A DNA stretch of 64,000 nucleotides from Haematococcus lacustris (GCA_030144725.1 JASKMD010000026.1:2888552-2952551); one strand, 5' to 3'. Positions 31,601-43,247 are shown, counted from the stretch's first letter. Numbers and translations: made by a program. Notes: generated from the sequence alone by a model not told the origin.

Positions 31601-34600
31601 ACTGCAACAACAGCCAGGAAAAAAGTATAGGCAGCGCTGGATGTATACAGCCAGCAACAACTGCACCCCAAGTGCAAGGCAGCCACTTCACAGGCGCCAG
31701 GCAGCAGCTCACAAGGCAGCGGCCCCCACGGGTATCTAGCACACAGGCATCTCATGAAGAGCACGTGCTGACTTGGTCTGCTGCAGGTGATTCTTTTTGG
31801 GACACTGTCATTGTGCAGGGTCCCTCTTGGCTGAGGCGTAGGAGGGCTGTTGTGGGCGACAGCTTCACATATGGCAGCCTGGTGGCAGCGCTGGCTTGGC
31901 AGCGAAGTATATACACAGATAGGCCTGGCTAGCTCCCATTTGTAAGCATCCACTTCACAAGTGGCCTGTTGCTTGCTTTGGAGCATGTGTGAGAAGTGTG
32001 AAATGAAGTGAGAAGGGTTCCTTGGCGCATTGTTATTGCCCAATGGAATGGCCGCCACCAACTTCTTGACACAAGCTCTGGAGCTCTGTAGCTGGCTTTC
32101 CTAGGAGCGACATGATGTTGTGTGTATGCTCAAGGCGCTGAGTCTGCAGCAACAACATGCCTGGAAAGCACCGTGTAAGGAAGATAATGAGGTGGACAAG
32201 GTTTTCCACTGACCATCTTTTCCCGCTTCTCTGCGCCGCTCATGTTGGCGGGCATGACCATGGTCTTGACGGCCACCACAGTGCCCCGCCACAGCCCCTT
32301 GTACACCTTGCCAAACTGCAGGCCAGCAGCAGCAGGGCAGGCCAGTTGCACACTTTGCCCAAGTGCAGACACCAGCAGATGGGCACAGCCACCGCATGCC
32401 ATACTGCTGAACAGACATTGGACCGCCACGCATGACAAGGGCTGATCTGCCTGAGGAATGTGGGGGCTGGAGAGAGGGGCAACACTTAGCGAGAGCTTTG
32501 GTGGTTGGAAGAGAGAGGTGGGTGGGTGGGTGGGTGGGTGGGTGGGTACGCACCGTGCCTTCGCCCAACAAGTCATTTGTCTGGATGCTGTCAATGTCTG
32601 CAGCGCTGCTGTTGGAGTTCACCGCCAGGCTCCGGCGCATGCCCTCAATGCGCTCTGCACCACAGTGATAGCCACAGGCCGTGTACACACCACACTACAC
32701 CACGCTTCAGACCCAGCCACAGGAGGGAGCATGAGATGAGATGAGACGATCTAGACACAGACACGCACACAGTCAGCATTGGTTCCTAGTGCAAAATCAC
32801 CAGCCTGGTACAGTACTGTTGAGCATCACGATGAAGAGATGCTTGGTATGAGAGATGGGGAGGCAGCACAGGAGTGAGCATGAGACGAGAAGTCGAGGAG
32901 CTGAGGTCAATTCCTGGTTGAAGGGCATCACAATGCATCCTGTCCAGCCTAGAGCAGGGCAAATGCCTCAGTACTGGGCAAACATCCGAAGTAATCCCAT
33001 AAATTGCAGGGCATTGGCTCCAGTGCAGGGCATTGCACCTGGTACAGAGCAGCCAGCCCCTACCGAGGCCCACCCCCAGTGCAGGGCATTTGTCCCAGAG
33101 CAGGGCAAAAAACCCGGTGAAGGACGGCCAGCCCCTACCCAGGCGTACCCAGGGTGATGGCCTCTTTGCTGGTGGCAGAGCCATCGGCTGCGGTGCCGGG
33201 TGTGCGCCCTGCTGACCCGCCCAACACGCTAATCAGGTTGTACTGCCGCACCTGCCAGGGCACACAACAACAGGAGCTGACCCAGGGCGCTAGCCCGCAC
33301 GATGCTGGACCTGGACTCAGATGGAGTGGGGCGGGGTGGGGCGGGGCAGGGTGGGGTGGGGTGCATGCCAGCAGCCAGTATGCATTCATGTGTCAGCGAC
33401 GTCCCCCGTCCACAACCTACCGCCTACCTGCCTGCACTGAAGTTCAGGCTGGGTGGCAGCTGGTCTAGCCATGATCTAGGTCCGCCACCTGACACCTGAG
33501 GTGGTGCAATGAGGCTGCCCACCTCCCTGGCCTGGTCTGGTCTGGCTTGATCAGGTCTGGCCTGGTCTGGTCATCCCTTAAGCCTCCCACTGCCCCACTC
33601 CACAGCTGATCAAGACCAGCCAGGCAGAGTCACACTGCAGCCCCTACACCACGGCAGTGAGCCTGGCAGCCCAGCAGCAGTGCGGCAGCTGGCCATCATC
33701 ATGGGCCAGACAGTGCCCCACTACCAAGCCAGCCTGCCAAGCCCCTACATCACGGCAGTGAGCCTGGCAGCTCAGCAGCAGTACGGCAGTCAGCCTGACA
33801 GTCATCCCATCAGCTGCTGTCCAGCCTGCAGCGCACCAGCAGGGCGTCCAGCCGCAGCTTCTCCTCCTCAAGGTGGTCAGTGGTGGCGGCCAGGGCCTTG
33901 TTGGAGGTCTGCAGTGAGCCAGGTGGGCGCAGAGAGCATGCGGCATAGCTCAGGGCAGGCGGGCAGGGACCAGGCCAAGCTGGCCATGGAGGCAGGTCCT
34001 CCCGCCCACAACACTCTGCTTGCCTCTGCCTCTGCCCACCTCTGCCCACCTCTGCCTGCCCCTGCCCACCTCTGCCCACCTCTGCCTGCCCCTGCTACCT
34101 CGCTCTGCCTACACCCACCAGCACATCAGTCAGCAGTGCCGCCTGCTGCGCCCAGAAGGCCATGATGATGGCGATGAGGATGGCCAGCACCACACTGCCC
34201 AGCACCACCAGCGCAATCATGCCGGCCTCCCAGGCAGGCGCCCAGCCCTCAGCGGGTGAGAGGTACACGGTCCAGTTGTTGTTTGACACCTAACCATGGT
34301 GGCAGCACAGTGAGGCAGCGGGGCAAGCAGCAGCAGGGAAGGAAACAACAGCAGCAACTACAGGGAAGGCAGCAGTGGAGGCAACAGCAACAACTACAGG
34401 GAAGGCAGCAGTGGAGGCAACAGCAGCAACTACAGGAAAGGCAGCAGTGGAGGCGACAGCAGCAGCAGAGGCAGCATAGTCATAGCTTGCTCCAGCACTG
34501 CTGGGCCAGTATTCAATCGCAGGTGAGCATGCTGGGTGTCACCAGGCATCCTGCCGCCATGAACCGTGCCACATGCCTCCATGCATGCTACCCTGCATGC

Positions 34601-36424
34601 CTCCCTGCCTTGACACTGCTCACCTGCACAGGCACTTTGACAGGGTGCTTGGGCGGCGGCTTGCTCGCACAGAACACATACTCCGGCCCTGAGCCCGCTG
34701 GCTTGACCTCAGTGCTAGTCCAGGGCCGGGTCATGGACCACAGGTAGCGCTTCTGCTTCAGCAGGTCCAGCCGTGGGTCAGTGCCGTTGCGCAGCTCCTC
34801 CAGCAGCAATATGATGGTGACAAAGCCCCAAAACCTCTCCCGGGTCACTGGGTTGTAGCACATGGTCTGGGGCTCACAGTCAGTGGGCACTGCGGCCACC
34901 AGGCAGGCAAAAGGGGACTGGCGGCCATGAGCTGACAGTGTTGTCATGGGCTAGGAGACACTGACACCGGCTGATGTGCTAGATGTGCAGGAAGGACATG
35001 TGTGGGAGATGGCTGAGCTTGCCTGGTGCTGCAGCCAGCTGTGCTTGGTTTGGCACGCTCAAGTTGCAATCTGCAGCCTCAGTTTAGTCTTATGTGCTCA
35101 TGTTTGAGCTGCTGCAGCAGCTGCCATTGCCACTGCTGCTACTGCTGCTGCAGCTGCCAGCCTTGAACTCAGCAGATACAGTGCAGAGGCGGAAGGGGCC
35201 TGCAGCCAGGAGATAGCACCTGGCCAAGCCACGCACTGGATTTGTTGGTGCCAAAGGTCTCGTTCTGTGTGCTGTTCTGAACGAAGATGGGTAGCCGGAC
35301 TATTGCCCCATAGGCAGAGGGCAGCAGGTCAAGAGGCCCATTCAGCAAGAGCTTCCTGCTGGCCACTGTGTCCAAGCCGCCACCTCTCAGAGCAGGCTGC
35401 GGACACCACCCACATGCTCCAAGTCAAATGCCTTGCATGCATGCAGGGCAGCAGCTGAGCAAGCATGGACAACGGTGCATGGCATGCAAGCCGCCGCTTG
35501 CAGCATGTATGTAGAACGTGGTCGCACCGCTGCAAAGACGTCCAACCCAATGCGGGACACGGCAAGCTGGGAGGTGAGAGGCCACACTGCTGCAATCACA
35601 CCCAGTGGAGACACTTGGATTTCCTGGACTGTGTTGTTGGGCAACTGCAGTCAACGGGGCATTGCACAGCTGCAGCACATAATGTCACAATGAGAGCAAC
35701 TAAAGGCCACCGTGTTTACTACAAGCTGGATGCACCGCATCTTTACCGTGGCGACAACATCATTCGCGATGGTCTGGAAATCGAGGGCGAAGGAGGGGAA
35801 GTAGGGGTTTTGTTTGATGAAGATTGAGAGGGTCACCAGGGGGGTGAAGAACTGCTCAAAGGAGAGCTGGAAGCTGGCTGCCCAGTCAAGCCCAGCGCCG
35901 TACACCACAGACCGCTTGTCTGCCGCCTCCTTCCTTGCACCAGCAACCACCCCATACACACCCAGGGACATACAGACCACAGACACCAGCAGCGGCGGTA
36001 GCAGCAGCAGCAGCGGGTTCTTGCTCACATTCCTGGTGTAAACCTGCAGGGGGGAGGGGGAGTGGATCCTGGGCGGCTATGGATTGCGCTAAAGCATAGC
36101 GTCCACAGCTGGCTGCAGCTTGCTGACCTGCAGGGAGCCTCGAGCTCCATTGCAAAGACGAGTGAAAGGATTGTGTTTGCCAACGCTGGGATCCGGCGAC
36201 GCAGGGCTCTGGGCATTGTGCCCTGGTGAATGGGCGCTCATTTGCTCCGCCGCGGTATGTCCTGAGCTCCTCCGCTTAGCGTCCTGGTTGCCGTAATCCG
36301 GGGGCTCTGCATCGCCGCTGAAAGCTAGCGTGCTGGCAGCTTCTATCACGAGCAGCCCCTTCGCTTCCTTATCGAAAACCTCGGCAAGTGAGGGAGACGG
36401 TGCATCGACGCTTGTGCGAGGCAT
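22653..36424 (-). CDS. CHASE-like sensor / TKL protein kinase, copy 1
   Basis: Exons (minus): 36424-36128, 36043-35747, 35644-35528, 35396-35237, 34889-34624, 34289-34119, 33908-33837, 33251-33149, 32654-32554, 32315-32214, 31077-31024, 30504-30428, 29461-29389, 28834-28661, 26620-26493, 25310-25198, 24550-24246, then tentatively 23603-23469 and 22913-22653. The first 17 give 870 codons in unbroken phase; with the last two, about 1,001 aa. Order: hydrophilic N-tail (1-99); TM1 (NPLLLLLPPLLVSVVCMSLG); extracytoplasmic CHASE-like domain (SPLGVIAAVWPL...IGLDVF; LLLNGPLDLL; GAIVRLPIF; RFWGFVTIILLLEEL); TM2 (MIALVVLGSVVLAILIAIIM); coiled-coil linker (DHLEEEKLRLDALLVRQYNL); kinase with LLGEGT|FGKVYKG, VAVK, alpha-C Glu (AIMEAA), HADLKARN instead of HRD, DFGLS, THMAPE and a complete C-lobe (PPGYRALASQCWNHVADARP). 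Catalytic residues are all present, so an active non-RD kinase signalling from a membrane sensor is inferred. An extra coding-looking minus stretch at about 24,003-23,870 (ends FFKLE-TAG) may be an alternative end. Introns carry a pogo-like transposon and long satellites. Confidence 0.85.
24608..24962. repeat. (GGGGT)n pentanucleotide array, about 70 units
   Basis: A perfect or nearly perfect 5-bp GGGGT run fills most of intron 16 of kinase copy 1 (24,551-25,197). It produces long meaningless ORFs in all frames. On the pre-mRNA (minus) strand it is CCCCA; the non-template plus strand is guanine-rich and could form G-quadruplexes. Confidence 0.97.
25318..26442. repeat. 20-bp minisatellite, about 56 units, filling a kinase intron
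   Basis: The unit is GGGCAGCAGCAGGGGGGTCA with rare single-base variants (GGGGGGGCA, GGGGGCTCA). It occupies nearly the whole 1,182-bp intron 15 of kinase copy 1 (25,311-26,492), leaving only the splice-site ends unique. There are no spacers between units. Confidence 0.97.
26816..26915. repeat. 12-bp ATGATAAGCCAT array, left part
   Basis: About eight copies of GATAAGCC(A/T)(T/C)AT follow each other up to the left TA target of the pogo-like element. The array continues in the same orientation on the other side of that element, so it was one array before the insertion. Confidence 0.85.
27291..27479 (-). pseudogene. Short transposon-internal ORF
   Basis: A 62-codon frame inside the pogo-like element (QFYNRQELEEQVSMRAAKYG near its end). 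Its composition is protein-like and it lies on the same strand as the helix-turn-helix ORF, so it may be a fragment or exon of the transposon's protein. The family is not recognised. Confidence 0.3.
27654..28160 (-). CDS. Transposase N-terminal fragment with psq/CENP-B-like HTH
   Basis: A 168-codon ORF within the CACAG-ended element. The segment GRAVAKQHGVPRSTLSDFIN followed by RRPTALTEAEEMQLVSIV has the spacing of pogo/Tigger transposase DNA-binding domains (psq-type HTH, then the start of a CENP-B-type HTH). No DDE catalytic triad follows, so it could bind termini but not catalyse transposition alone. A related sequence lies in the second element at 57,171-57,377. Confidence 0.65.
   Translation of the reverse strand: MRLSGRSACHVGRKFLHVPKNGFSTCRAQAPALAQIITASATRARRSSKASNGARHRASMLAAAAQTLFMYKRGAARPCGRAVAKQHGVPRSTLSDFINMRGRVATRRRPTALTEAEEMQLVSIVKGAKAQGRGVTRLDLLGAVQWACEVRVSKGLPHSFPNASPSSK
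28207..28246. repeat. Perfect-ended hairpin inside the pogo-like element
   Basis: TAGGAGCGTT and AACGCTCCTA flank the palindrome AGGAAGCTTCCT, giving a foldback of about 36 nt. It lies between the right TIR and the transposase ORF and could be a protein-binding site or a transcriptional stop. Confidence 0.6.
28462..28612. repeat. 12-bp ATGATAAGCCAT array, right part
   Basis: About twelve copies of the ATGATAAGCC(AT/TC) unit directly adjoin the right end of the pogo-like element. They end in GATAAGCCAGCTGT, a sequence also found in the left part near 26,828. Confidence 0.85.
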
Positions 36425-37079
36425 GAGCTCAGCCTATGCTGTAGGCATGACGTGCGACGGGGAGCATACGAGGCTGGGAAGTGCGGAGCCGGGAAAAGCA
36501 TGCATGCTAGGGGAAAAGGGGGTTAGGCGGCAAGTAAAGGTGTAAGCAGGGTAGGAAGGTCCCAGTGGCACAAGATGGTATGGACGTCTATAGGGTAGCT
36601 GCCATTGGTCGATGCCGTTCAAGTCTTCATGGTCTTAAGTCACCAGTCTCCACACAAGGAGAAAGTCGAGCGCGACTCACTGTGCGGTGAGATCGAAAGT
36701 CGTCCTGAAATTTGGAGGCCTTAAAAGCCGAGATAAGTAGTGGGTCTGGTAATGTAGACGCCAGCGCGTCCACTCGCGCGGTTCCGTTTTAGACCCCCAA
36801 CCCCTGCGGAGTACAGCGTTGCTCTCCAGCTGTTCCCTTCGCTCGCATTGGCTGCCGAGCTGCACCGAGCTGACGCAGGTTGGTCCATCATTTTGAACCT
36901 ACAGCCGCAGTCCAGGGCCAGGACTGGGCTGCAGCTCACGGATGCGGCGCTGGGCCGTGGCGTGCGTGGCGTGCACGTCAACCTTGCGCACTGCCTATGC
37001 GGTAAAACGTGTTCAGCCTCTGCTGCAGCGCGAGGGAGCCTCACCTCCCCAAAGCACCTGATGGCAGGTGTCTAGCCAC
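36425..37079 (-). promoter_or_regulatory. Upstream region of kinase copy 1
   Basis: The 200 bp next to the ATG resemble, in inverted orientation, the 200 bp upstream of copy 2 (54,440-54,647), so at least the proximal promoter or 5' UTR was duplicated with the gene. No TATA box or named operator is obvious. Confidence 0.45.
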
Positions 37080-37349
37080 GAAAAGCAGCCAGGCTAGCAG
37101 CAGGGGCAGCAGCAGCAGGGGCAGCAGCAGCAGGGGCAGGAGTAGCAGCAGCAGCAGGGGCAGCAGCGGCGGCAGGGGCAGCAGAGGCGGCAGGGGCAGC
37201 AGCGGCAGCGGCGGCAGCGTCGGTGACGGCAGCAGCAGGGGCAGCAGTAGCAGGGGCAGCAGCAGCAGGGGCAGGAGCAGCAGTGGCAGGGGCAGCAACA
37301 GCAGGGGCAGCAGCAGCAGGGGCAGCAGCGGCAGCAGCAGCAGGGGCAG
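37080..37349. repeat. GGGGCAGCAGCA-type degenerate array
   Basis: A GC-rich array of GGGGCAGCAGCA/GGCGGCAG variants. Its right part (from about 37,184) is identical in the same orientation to 43,257-43,424, including the following LTR sequence. Confidence 0.85.
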
Positions 37350-37571
37350 TGTAAGGGCGCGCTCCGCGTAGTCCCTTAGTGTCGTCTGGGCGGTCGCGGT
37401 TAACCCGAGGCAGCTACAGGATATCGGTCACACCGCATTAGTGTGAGTTGGCAGGTAAAGCCTAGCAGCGTAAGCTGTGAGGACAACTGGTTCGATTCCA
37501 GGGGGCCCCGTTCTAAGCCCTAGCCTTCTCACGGTGGTGCCTTGTGGCCGACTGTTACAGTGCCCGCGGCT
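37350..37571. mobile_element. Partial chromovirus LTR (first 222 bp of 300)
   Basis: It starts TGTAAGGGCGCGCTCCGCGT and matches the 5' LTR at 43,425 up to GCCCGCGGCT, then breaks off into unrelated sequence. It shares the GCGGTTAACC variant of the 5' LTR (the 3' LTR has GCGTTTAACC) and the same left flank, so it was copied from that junction rather than inserted independently. Confidence 0.9.
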
Positions 37572-37608
37572 TGAAGGACCTCAAGAAGAAGGCAGTACGC
37601 ACCATGGA

Positions 37609-38469
37609 GGCAATCAAGTCTCCCGGTAACATTTATCCTGGGGCGAGCCAAACTAGAAAAATTGGTTTGAATATTTTCCCTCTGGCTTGGATAAATTGGC
37701 AGCACCCCAACTGGCTGCACCCTGGGCTCGGCCATCGAGTTCCGCTTGCCATCGTCGCAACGGCGTTGGCAGTGGCGTTAGCGCCACCCCAAGCGACACT
37801 CCAAACTGGCGACATCCCAACCAGACTTCCCAAACTGCCTTTGGGGACAGCAACCACTGTAACAATTTGCGCCAGCAGTTGCACGCTGCGGGCAAGCACT
37901 CGAACACATGTGCCAGCCATCCGTCGCTATCCAGTAGCCTCTTTCCCCACGTTTCGACTGTGTGCCTCATGGTGTACTGTCTTGCAGGTGAGGCGCCAGC
38001 CAGCAGCCACACAGCAATCGCGACCAGTCATAGCATACATGCGCCCCGGTCGAGCGAAAGGAGCAAAAGGAAAGGTGCGCTGTTGACGAGCTAGCGATAT
38101 AGCGAACAATCGATTGGTAAAGTCTGTGGCATGGTTTGCTTGCAGGTGGACTTCCAATGGCTAGGAGGCTACGCAGCTAAGAGGTGCAGCTAGTGAGCGC
38201 AGCCATTAACAGCAAGGAGCTTAGAGCGGCAGAGCGGTGGAGTATTGGAGGAGCCTGGAGCGCAGGAGCAGTTGTGAGCCAGGAGCCAAGAAGTGCAGCC
38301 AAGGAAAGCAGCTTGGCAGAGCAGCCAGGGACAGCCAGGAGCAGTCAGGAGCAGCCATGAACAGTTAGAAGCGGCAGCAATAAGCGGCACCCATGAGCAG
38401 CGCCCTCCCCCCCCTGCTGTCCCCTCCTTCACCCCACACCCAACCCCATCCCCCCCCTCACACACTCCA
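37609..38469. repeat. Outer palindrome arm, left
   Basis: Nearly identical, in reverse complement, to 42,394-43,247. It contains short conserved frames (for example 37,687-38,094) with no recognisable product and no family similarity. It is best viewed as duplicated non-coding DNA. Confidence 0.9.
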
Positions 38470-39740
38470 ATCAGCAAGTGGTGAGTGGCATCCCTTGCAA
38501 CTATGCAGCTCTGTGTATCTAGTCTGACCGCTAGCATGCCCCTGTTTGCTGCAGGTTCCAATGGTCACATCCATTCCCCACTACCACCACCAGCACCTCC
38601 CCTCCCCTTCCCTTTTCCGACACGCCCACCCCCTCCCAATCCGTCGACAAACCCCTCACGCCCCAATCAATGGTACCTTCCCTCCCCATCTCCCCTCCCC
38701 TCCCCTCCCCTCCCCTCCCCTCCCCTCCCCTCCCCTCCCCCTCCCCTCCCCTCCCCTTCAGTGGGACATGACATGGCAGGTTTGCACATGCAAGGTGAAT
38801 GTCTTGATGGCTTGGATGACATGCACTCCAGCAACAGCAGTGTAGGACTGTAGTGCAGGACTGTAGTGGACAAGCATGCAGCTAGCAACTAGAAGCCGCT
38901 TGGAGAGACAGCCAGGACTTCATGTGAGTGCACATGTTGTTAGGGTGTCAGCCCAGCCTGCCAAACTCTGGTCATGCATGTCCTTGTTGACCAGCTTATT
39001 GGAGCTGAGCTGGCTGATGTTTGCTTGCAGTTGGAGGCAGCTGGAGCATTACAAGTGTAGCATGGCTTGGTGATTGCAAGCAAGGCCTTGAGCGAGCACC
39101 TTGGAGCGGGCAGACTGGAGCGAGCAGCCAGGAGCGGCAGCCAGGAGCGGCACCCTCTCCTCTCCTCCCCTGCCCACCCCTACCTTGCATCATCTCACAT
39201 CCCTCATCCCACATCCCAGTCAGCTGCCATAAGGCAATAAGCGCGAGCAGTCATAAGTCCGCTGTTGTGTGGTAAGTGAAGCATGGCTTTGGCAGCCAGG
39301 AGTTGGGTGCGATGGGGCAGTAAACGCAAGCCCACCCCTTCTTCGTTGCAGGTTTGACGGTCACCCTCCTGCCTTTTGGCCTTACCCTCTCCTGTCCCAC
39401 CACCACCATCACCTCCAAGTCCGCCACCCCGTCTACTTCCCCCCTCCCTGAAGGCCAGCCTTGGGCGGGCAGCATGGAGCGGGCGCGCTAGTAGTAGCGG
39501 CCAGCCAGCCCACTCTAGCCATGCCATGCCCACACACCACACTAACCCAGCCCATCCCTCCCCCAAGGGGACAGTAGTAGGAGAGCCAAGCCAAGCCAAG
39601 CACATGGGGGGTTGCCGGTCCGTGCTGTGCGCCATAGCTTGGTGATGGGGGTGGGGTGGGGTGGTCTCGTTGTTGTTCGTGGTGATGGCAGTGGTGGTGA
39701 TGGGGGTGGTTGTGCCAGTGGGTGTTGTTTGTTAACCCTT
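38470..39740. repeat. Inner palindrome sequence with repeated CTGCAGGT modules
   Basis: No gene is seen. Several diverged modules follow one another, each with TGCAGGT(C/T) followed by a C-rich block containing CCACCACC...CACCTCC. A (CCCCT)n run lies at about 38,692-38,756. Related modules occur in inverted orientation at about 41,100-41,600 and 48,230-49,060. The function is unknown. Confidence 0.5.
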
Positions 39741-39952
39741 ACCCGCCACAACACAGCCACCGCCCAGGCTGCAGTGCATGAGCAACAGGCTGCAGTGCAT
39801 GTGTTGCAATGGATAAGCAGCAGCAGCAGCAGGCTGTGGTCCATGCAGCAATGCATGGACAACAGGTTGTATGTGTGTGGCAATGCAGCCTTGTTTCAGC
39901 AATCAGCAGCATGGCTGTCCTGAGCTTCCGTTCAGTTCCATGCCACACACTG
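39741..39952. repeat. Inner palindrome segment, left
   Basis: It pairs in reverse complement with about 40,968-41,124 (shared GTGTGTGGCATGGAACTG and CTGCAGTGCATGAG-type blocks), with indels in CAG-rich parts. The midpoint of this pair is near 40,460, close to that of the outer arms. Confidence 0.75.
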
Positions 39953-40037
39953 TGATTTGTAAGCAGTGAATGATCAAGATGTAATGATAAAGACAGTGGT
40001 GGTCATCAGCAGTATATCGCGCACGAATGATACGTAC

Positions 40038-40391
40038 GCCCCTTGTATGGACAACACCACCACGTAGTGATGCGCTAAGGCCGCAAACGTGGTAGCCACC
40101 TGCTACATACCCCCTTTGCATGTATGCATCACGGTCACGCCTAGCAAGTGCAGGCCTGGCAGTGATCCACACCCAATGTGTCACAGCTAGCTGGACTACG
40201 GATGGTACCTATAGTGGAGGCTCACCAGATCCAGCCACATGCTAGGGTGTGGTGCGCCACATGCCCCTTGTATGGACAACACCACGACGCGGTGATGCGC
40301 TAATGCTGCAAACGTGGTAGCCACCTGCTACATACCCCCTTTGCATGTATGCATCACGGTCATGCTTAGCAAGTGCAGGCCTGGCAGTGAT
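40038..40391. repeat. 129-bp direct duplication
   Basis: 40,038-40,166 and 40,263-40,391 are the same length and about 93-95% identical by eye (both start CCCTTGTATGGACAACACCA). They are separated by 96 bp near the centre of the palindrome. No ORF of note. Confidence 0.85.
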
Positions 40392-40967
40392 AGGTTAGGA
40401 TGGGCTGGGCTGGGATAGCTAGGGTTGGCGGCTGGGCTGGCTAGGGATGGGCTGGCCTGGCAGTGATAGGTTAGGATGGGCTAGATAGGGATCAAGGCAA
40501 GGCGGTGCTAACAGTGCGCGGTGCTAAAGAGCTACTACTCCAATTAGGAGCTAGGCACCTAGGGATGCGGTCGGTTACATACATGGTATGTAGAGGTTGG
40601 TACCGGGTGACTCTGGAATGAAGTCTAGTTAGGTCAGCTCTCAACGGTTAGCGATCACATAAGCGGTTGGTTGGATAGCATTACATGACCACCATGTTAA
40701 AAGGAATTACAAGGGTGTTACAAGTGGTACAAGGGTGTTACAAGTGGTACAAGGGAATATCAAGGGTGTTACAAGTGCTCCTAGCTCATGTGCATGCCCT
40801 CAGCCTTGATTAGCATGTCTTGGTACGGCTGTATGTGTTGTTTGATATAGAACAACTGCCCTATGTGCAATGACTGCTGCAGCTGCCCTCAGGCTCACCG
40901 CATGCCCCCTTGCACACAACAATCATGTGTTGCAGCCAGACAAGCAGCCGGCTATGCTCGATACAGT

Positions 40968-41124
40968 GTGTGGCATGGAACTGGAAGCTCAGGACAGCCA
41001 TGCTGCTGATACAAGGTTGCATTGCCACTACAGCCTGCTGCTACTGCTCATCCACTGCAGCACATGCACTGCCACCTGCTGCTGCTGCTCATGCACTGCA
41101 ACGGAGGCCGTGTTGTGGCGGTGA
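40968..41124. repeat. Inner palindrome segment, right
   Basis: Reverse complement of about 39,741-39,952. From here to 42,160 the sequence repeats, in inverted and diverged form, the modules seen at 38,470-39,740. No gene is seen. Confidence 0.7.
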
Positions 41125-42160
41125 AGGGGGGAAATGGGAAAAAGGGAGGGGAGGGGGGTGGAGGTGCCCATCAGACCTGCAACCAAGGGGCGTGCACGTG
41201 AGGGAGGGAGATCAGGCTGGGTATTGGGTGTCAGCCACTTACCGGCAGACGGTTAGCCATTTATAAGAAGGGCTAGGGAGAAGAGGGAGAAGAGAGGGTA
41301 GGCAAGAAAGGGAGATGACAAATGAGAGGGGGCAGGGATTAGAGGGAGAAGAGGGGGTTTGCTCCTGGTTGCTGGGTAGAATAGGGAGGGGACTACGATG
41401 TCCGGGGGGAGATGAGGGGAAGGGGGGGGGTTGGGGGCGTAGGAGACTTGGAGGTGTTGGTGATGGGACAGGGTAGGATTAGGGGGAAGGAGCCAAGGGG
41501 TTGGAGTGTAACGGTTAGACCTGCAGCAAGTAAGGGGCATGCTTGTGATCGACAAACAAGGACATGCATGACTAGAGGTGGGCAGGCTAGTCAAACACCC
41601 CAGCACCGGCTGGCTGCCGCTCCTGGCTGGGCTGGGCTTTGCTTTGCTGGGCTGTGCTGTGCTGGGGAGGAGGCAAAGGCGGAAGCGGAACTGGGCGCTT
41701 CACCTACCACAACACACACAGGTGACAGTACATTCAACATAACAACACAGCAACAATGTTGGCTGCTGCTCTACACCACTGCCGCCTACCGCCTGCAACC
41801 ACCAAGCATGCTACACATGTCATGCACATGCTCAAGGCTGTTGCCACACTGCAAGCAAGCATGGAGGCATGGCTGCAACAGCCTATGCTAGCGACACACA
41901 CCTGCTGCCTCGAGTCACGCCATGCAGCATTTGCACGCAACCAACATCTCATGGACCTGTCATGGGATGCTCCTCCTGGCTGCTGCTCCTGGACGCTCTT
42001 GGCTGATGCTTCTGGCTGCTCTTGGCTCTTGCTCCTTGCGGCTCCTAGCGGCTGGCTGTTCATGGCTACTCCTGGCTGCACTTGGTTGCTGCTCTTGGCT
42101 GCAAGGTAGGGTAGAGAGATCAGCTGACTCTAGGCTGTTCGCGCCCTTCCACAACTGCCG

Positions 42161-42395
42161 GGGAGGGGAGGGGAGGGGAGGGGAGGGGAGGGGAGGGGAG
42201 GGGAGGGGAGGGGAGGGGAGGGGAGGGGAGGGGAGGGGAGGGGAGGGGAGGGGAGGGGAGGGGAGGGGAGGGGAGGGGAGGGGAGGGGAGGGGAGGGGAG
42301 GGGAGGGGAGGGGAGGGGAGGGGAGGGGAGGGGAGGGGAGGGGAGGGGAGGGGAGGGGAGGGGAGGGGAGGGGAGGGGAGGGGAGGGGAGGGGAG
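42161..42395. repeat. (GGGGA)n pentanucleotide array, about 47 units
   Basis: A perfect 5-bp GGGGA run directly abuts the inner end of the right palindrome arm. The left arm carries only a short CCCCT run about 230 bp further in, so the array expanded on one side only. Confidence 0.97.
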
Positions 42396-43247
42396 TGTGT
42401 GAGGGGGGGGATGGGGTTGGGTGTGGGGTGAAGGGAGGGGACAGCAGGGGGGGGAGGGCGCTGCTCATGGGTGCCGCTTATTGCTGCCGCTTCTAACTGT
42501 TCATGGCTGCTCCTGACTGCTCCTGGCTGTCCCTGGCTGCTCTGCCAAGCTGCTTTCCTTGGCTGCACTTCTTGGCTCCTGGCTCACAACTGCTCCTGCG
42601 CTCCAGGCTCCTCCAATACTCCACCGCTCTGCCGCTCTAAGCTCCTTGCTGTTAATGGCTGCGCTCACTAGCTGCACCTCTTAGCTGCGTAGCCTCCTAG
42701 CCATTGGAAGTCCACCTGCAAGCAAACCATGCCACAGACTTTACCAATCGATTGTTCGCTATATCGCTAGCTCGTCAACAGCGCACCTTTCCTTTTGCTC
42801 CTTTCGCTCGACCGGGGCGCATGTATGCTATGACTGGTCGCGATTGCTGTGTGGCTGCTGGCTGGCGCCTCACCTGCAAGACAGTACACCATGAGGCACA
42901 CAGTCGAAACGTGGCGAAAGAGGCTACTGGATAGCGACGGATGGCTGGCACATGTGTTCGAGTGCTTGCCCGCAGCGTGCAACTGCTGGCGCAAATTGTT
43001 ACAGTGGTTGCTGTCCCCAAAGGCAGTTTGGGAAGTCTGGTTGGGATGTCGCCAGTTTGGAGTGTCGCTTGGGGTGGCGCTAACGCCACTGCCAACGCCG
43101 TTGCGACGATGGCAAGCGGAACTCGATGGCCGAGCCCAGGGTGCAGCCAGTTGGGGTGCTGCCAATTTATCCAAGCCAGAGGGAAAATATTCAAACCAAT
43201 TTTTCTAGTTTGGCTCGCCCCAGGATAAATGTTACCGGGAGACTTGA
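42394..43247. repeat. Outer palindrome arm, right
   Basis: Reverse complement of 37,609-38,469 with few substitutions. At its outer end (GACTTGATT) it joins abruptly to a GGGGCAGCAG array. Confidence 0.9.

Noticed and set aside
37687..38094. Conserved ORF in both palindrome arms as a real gene
   Set aside because: Conservation follows from the duplication itself. Both strands are open over much of it and no splice context or family is evident.
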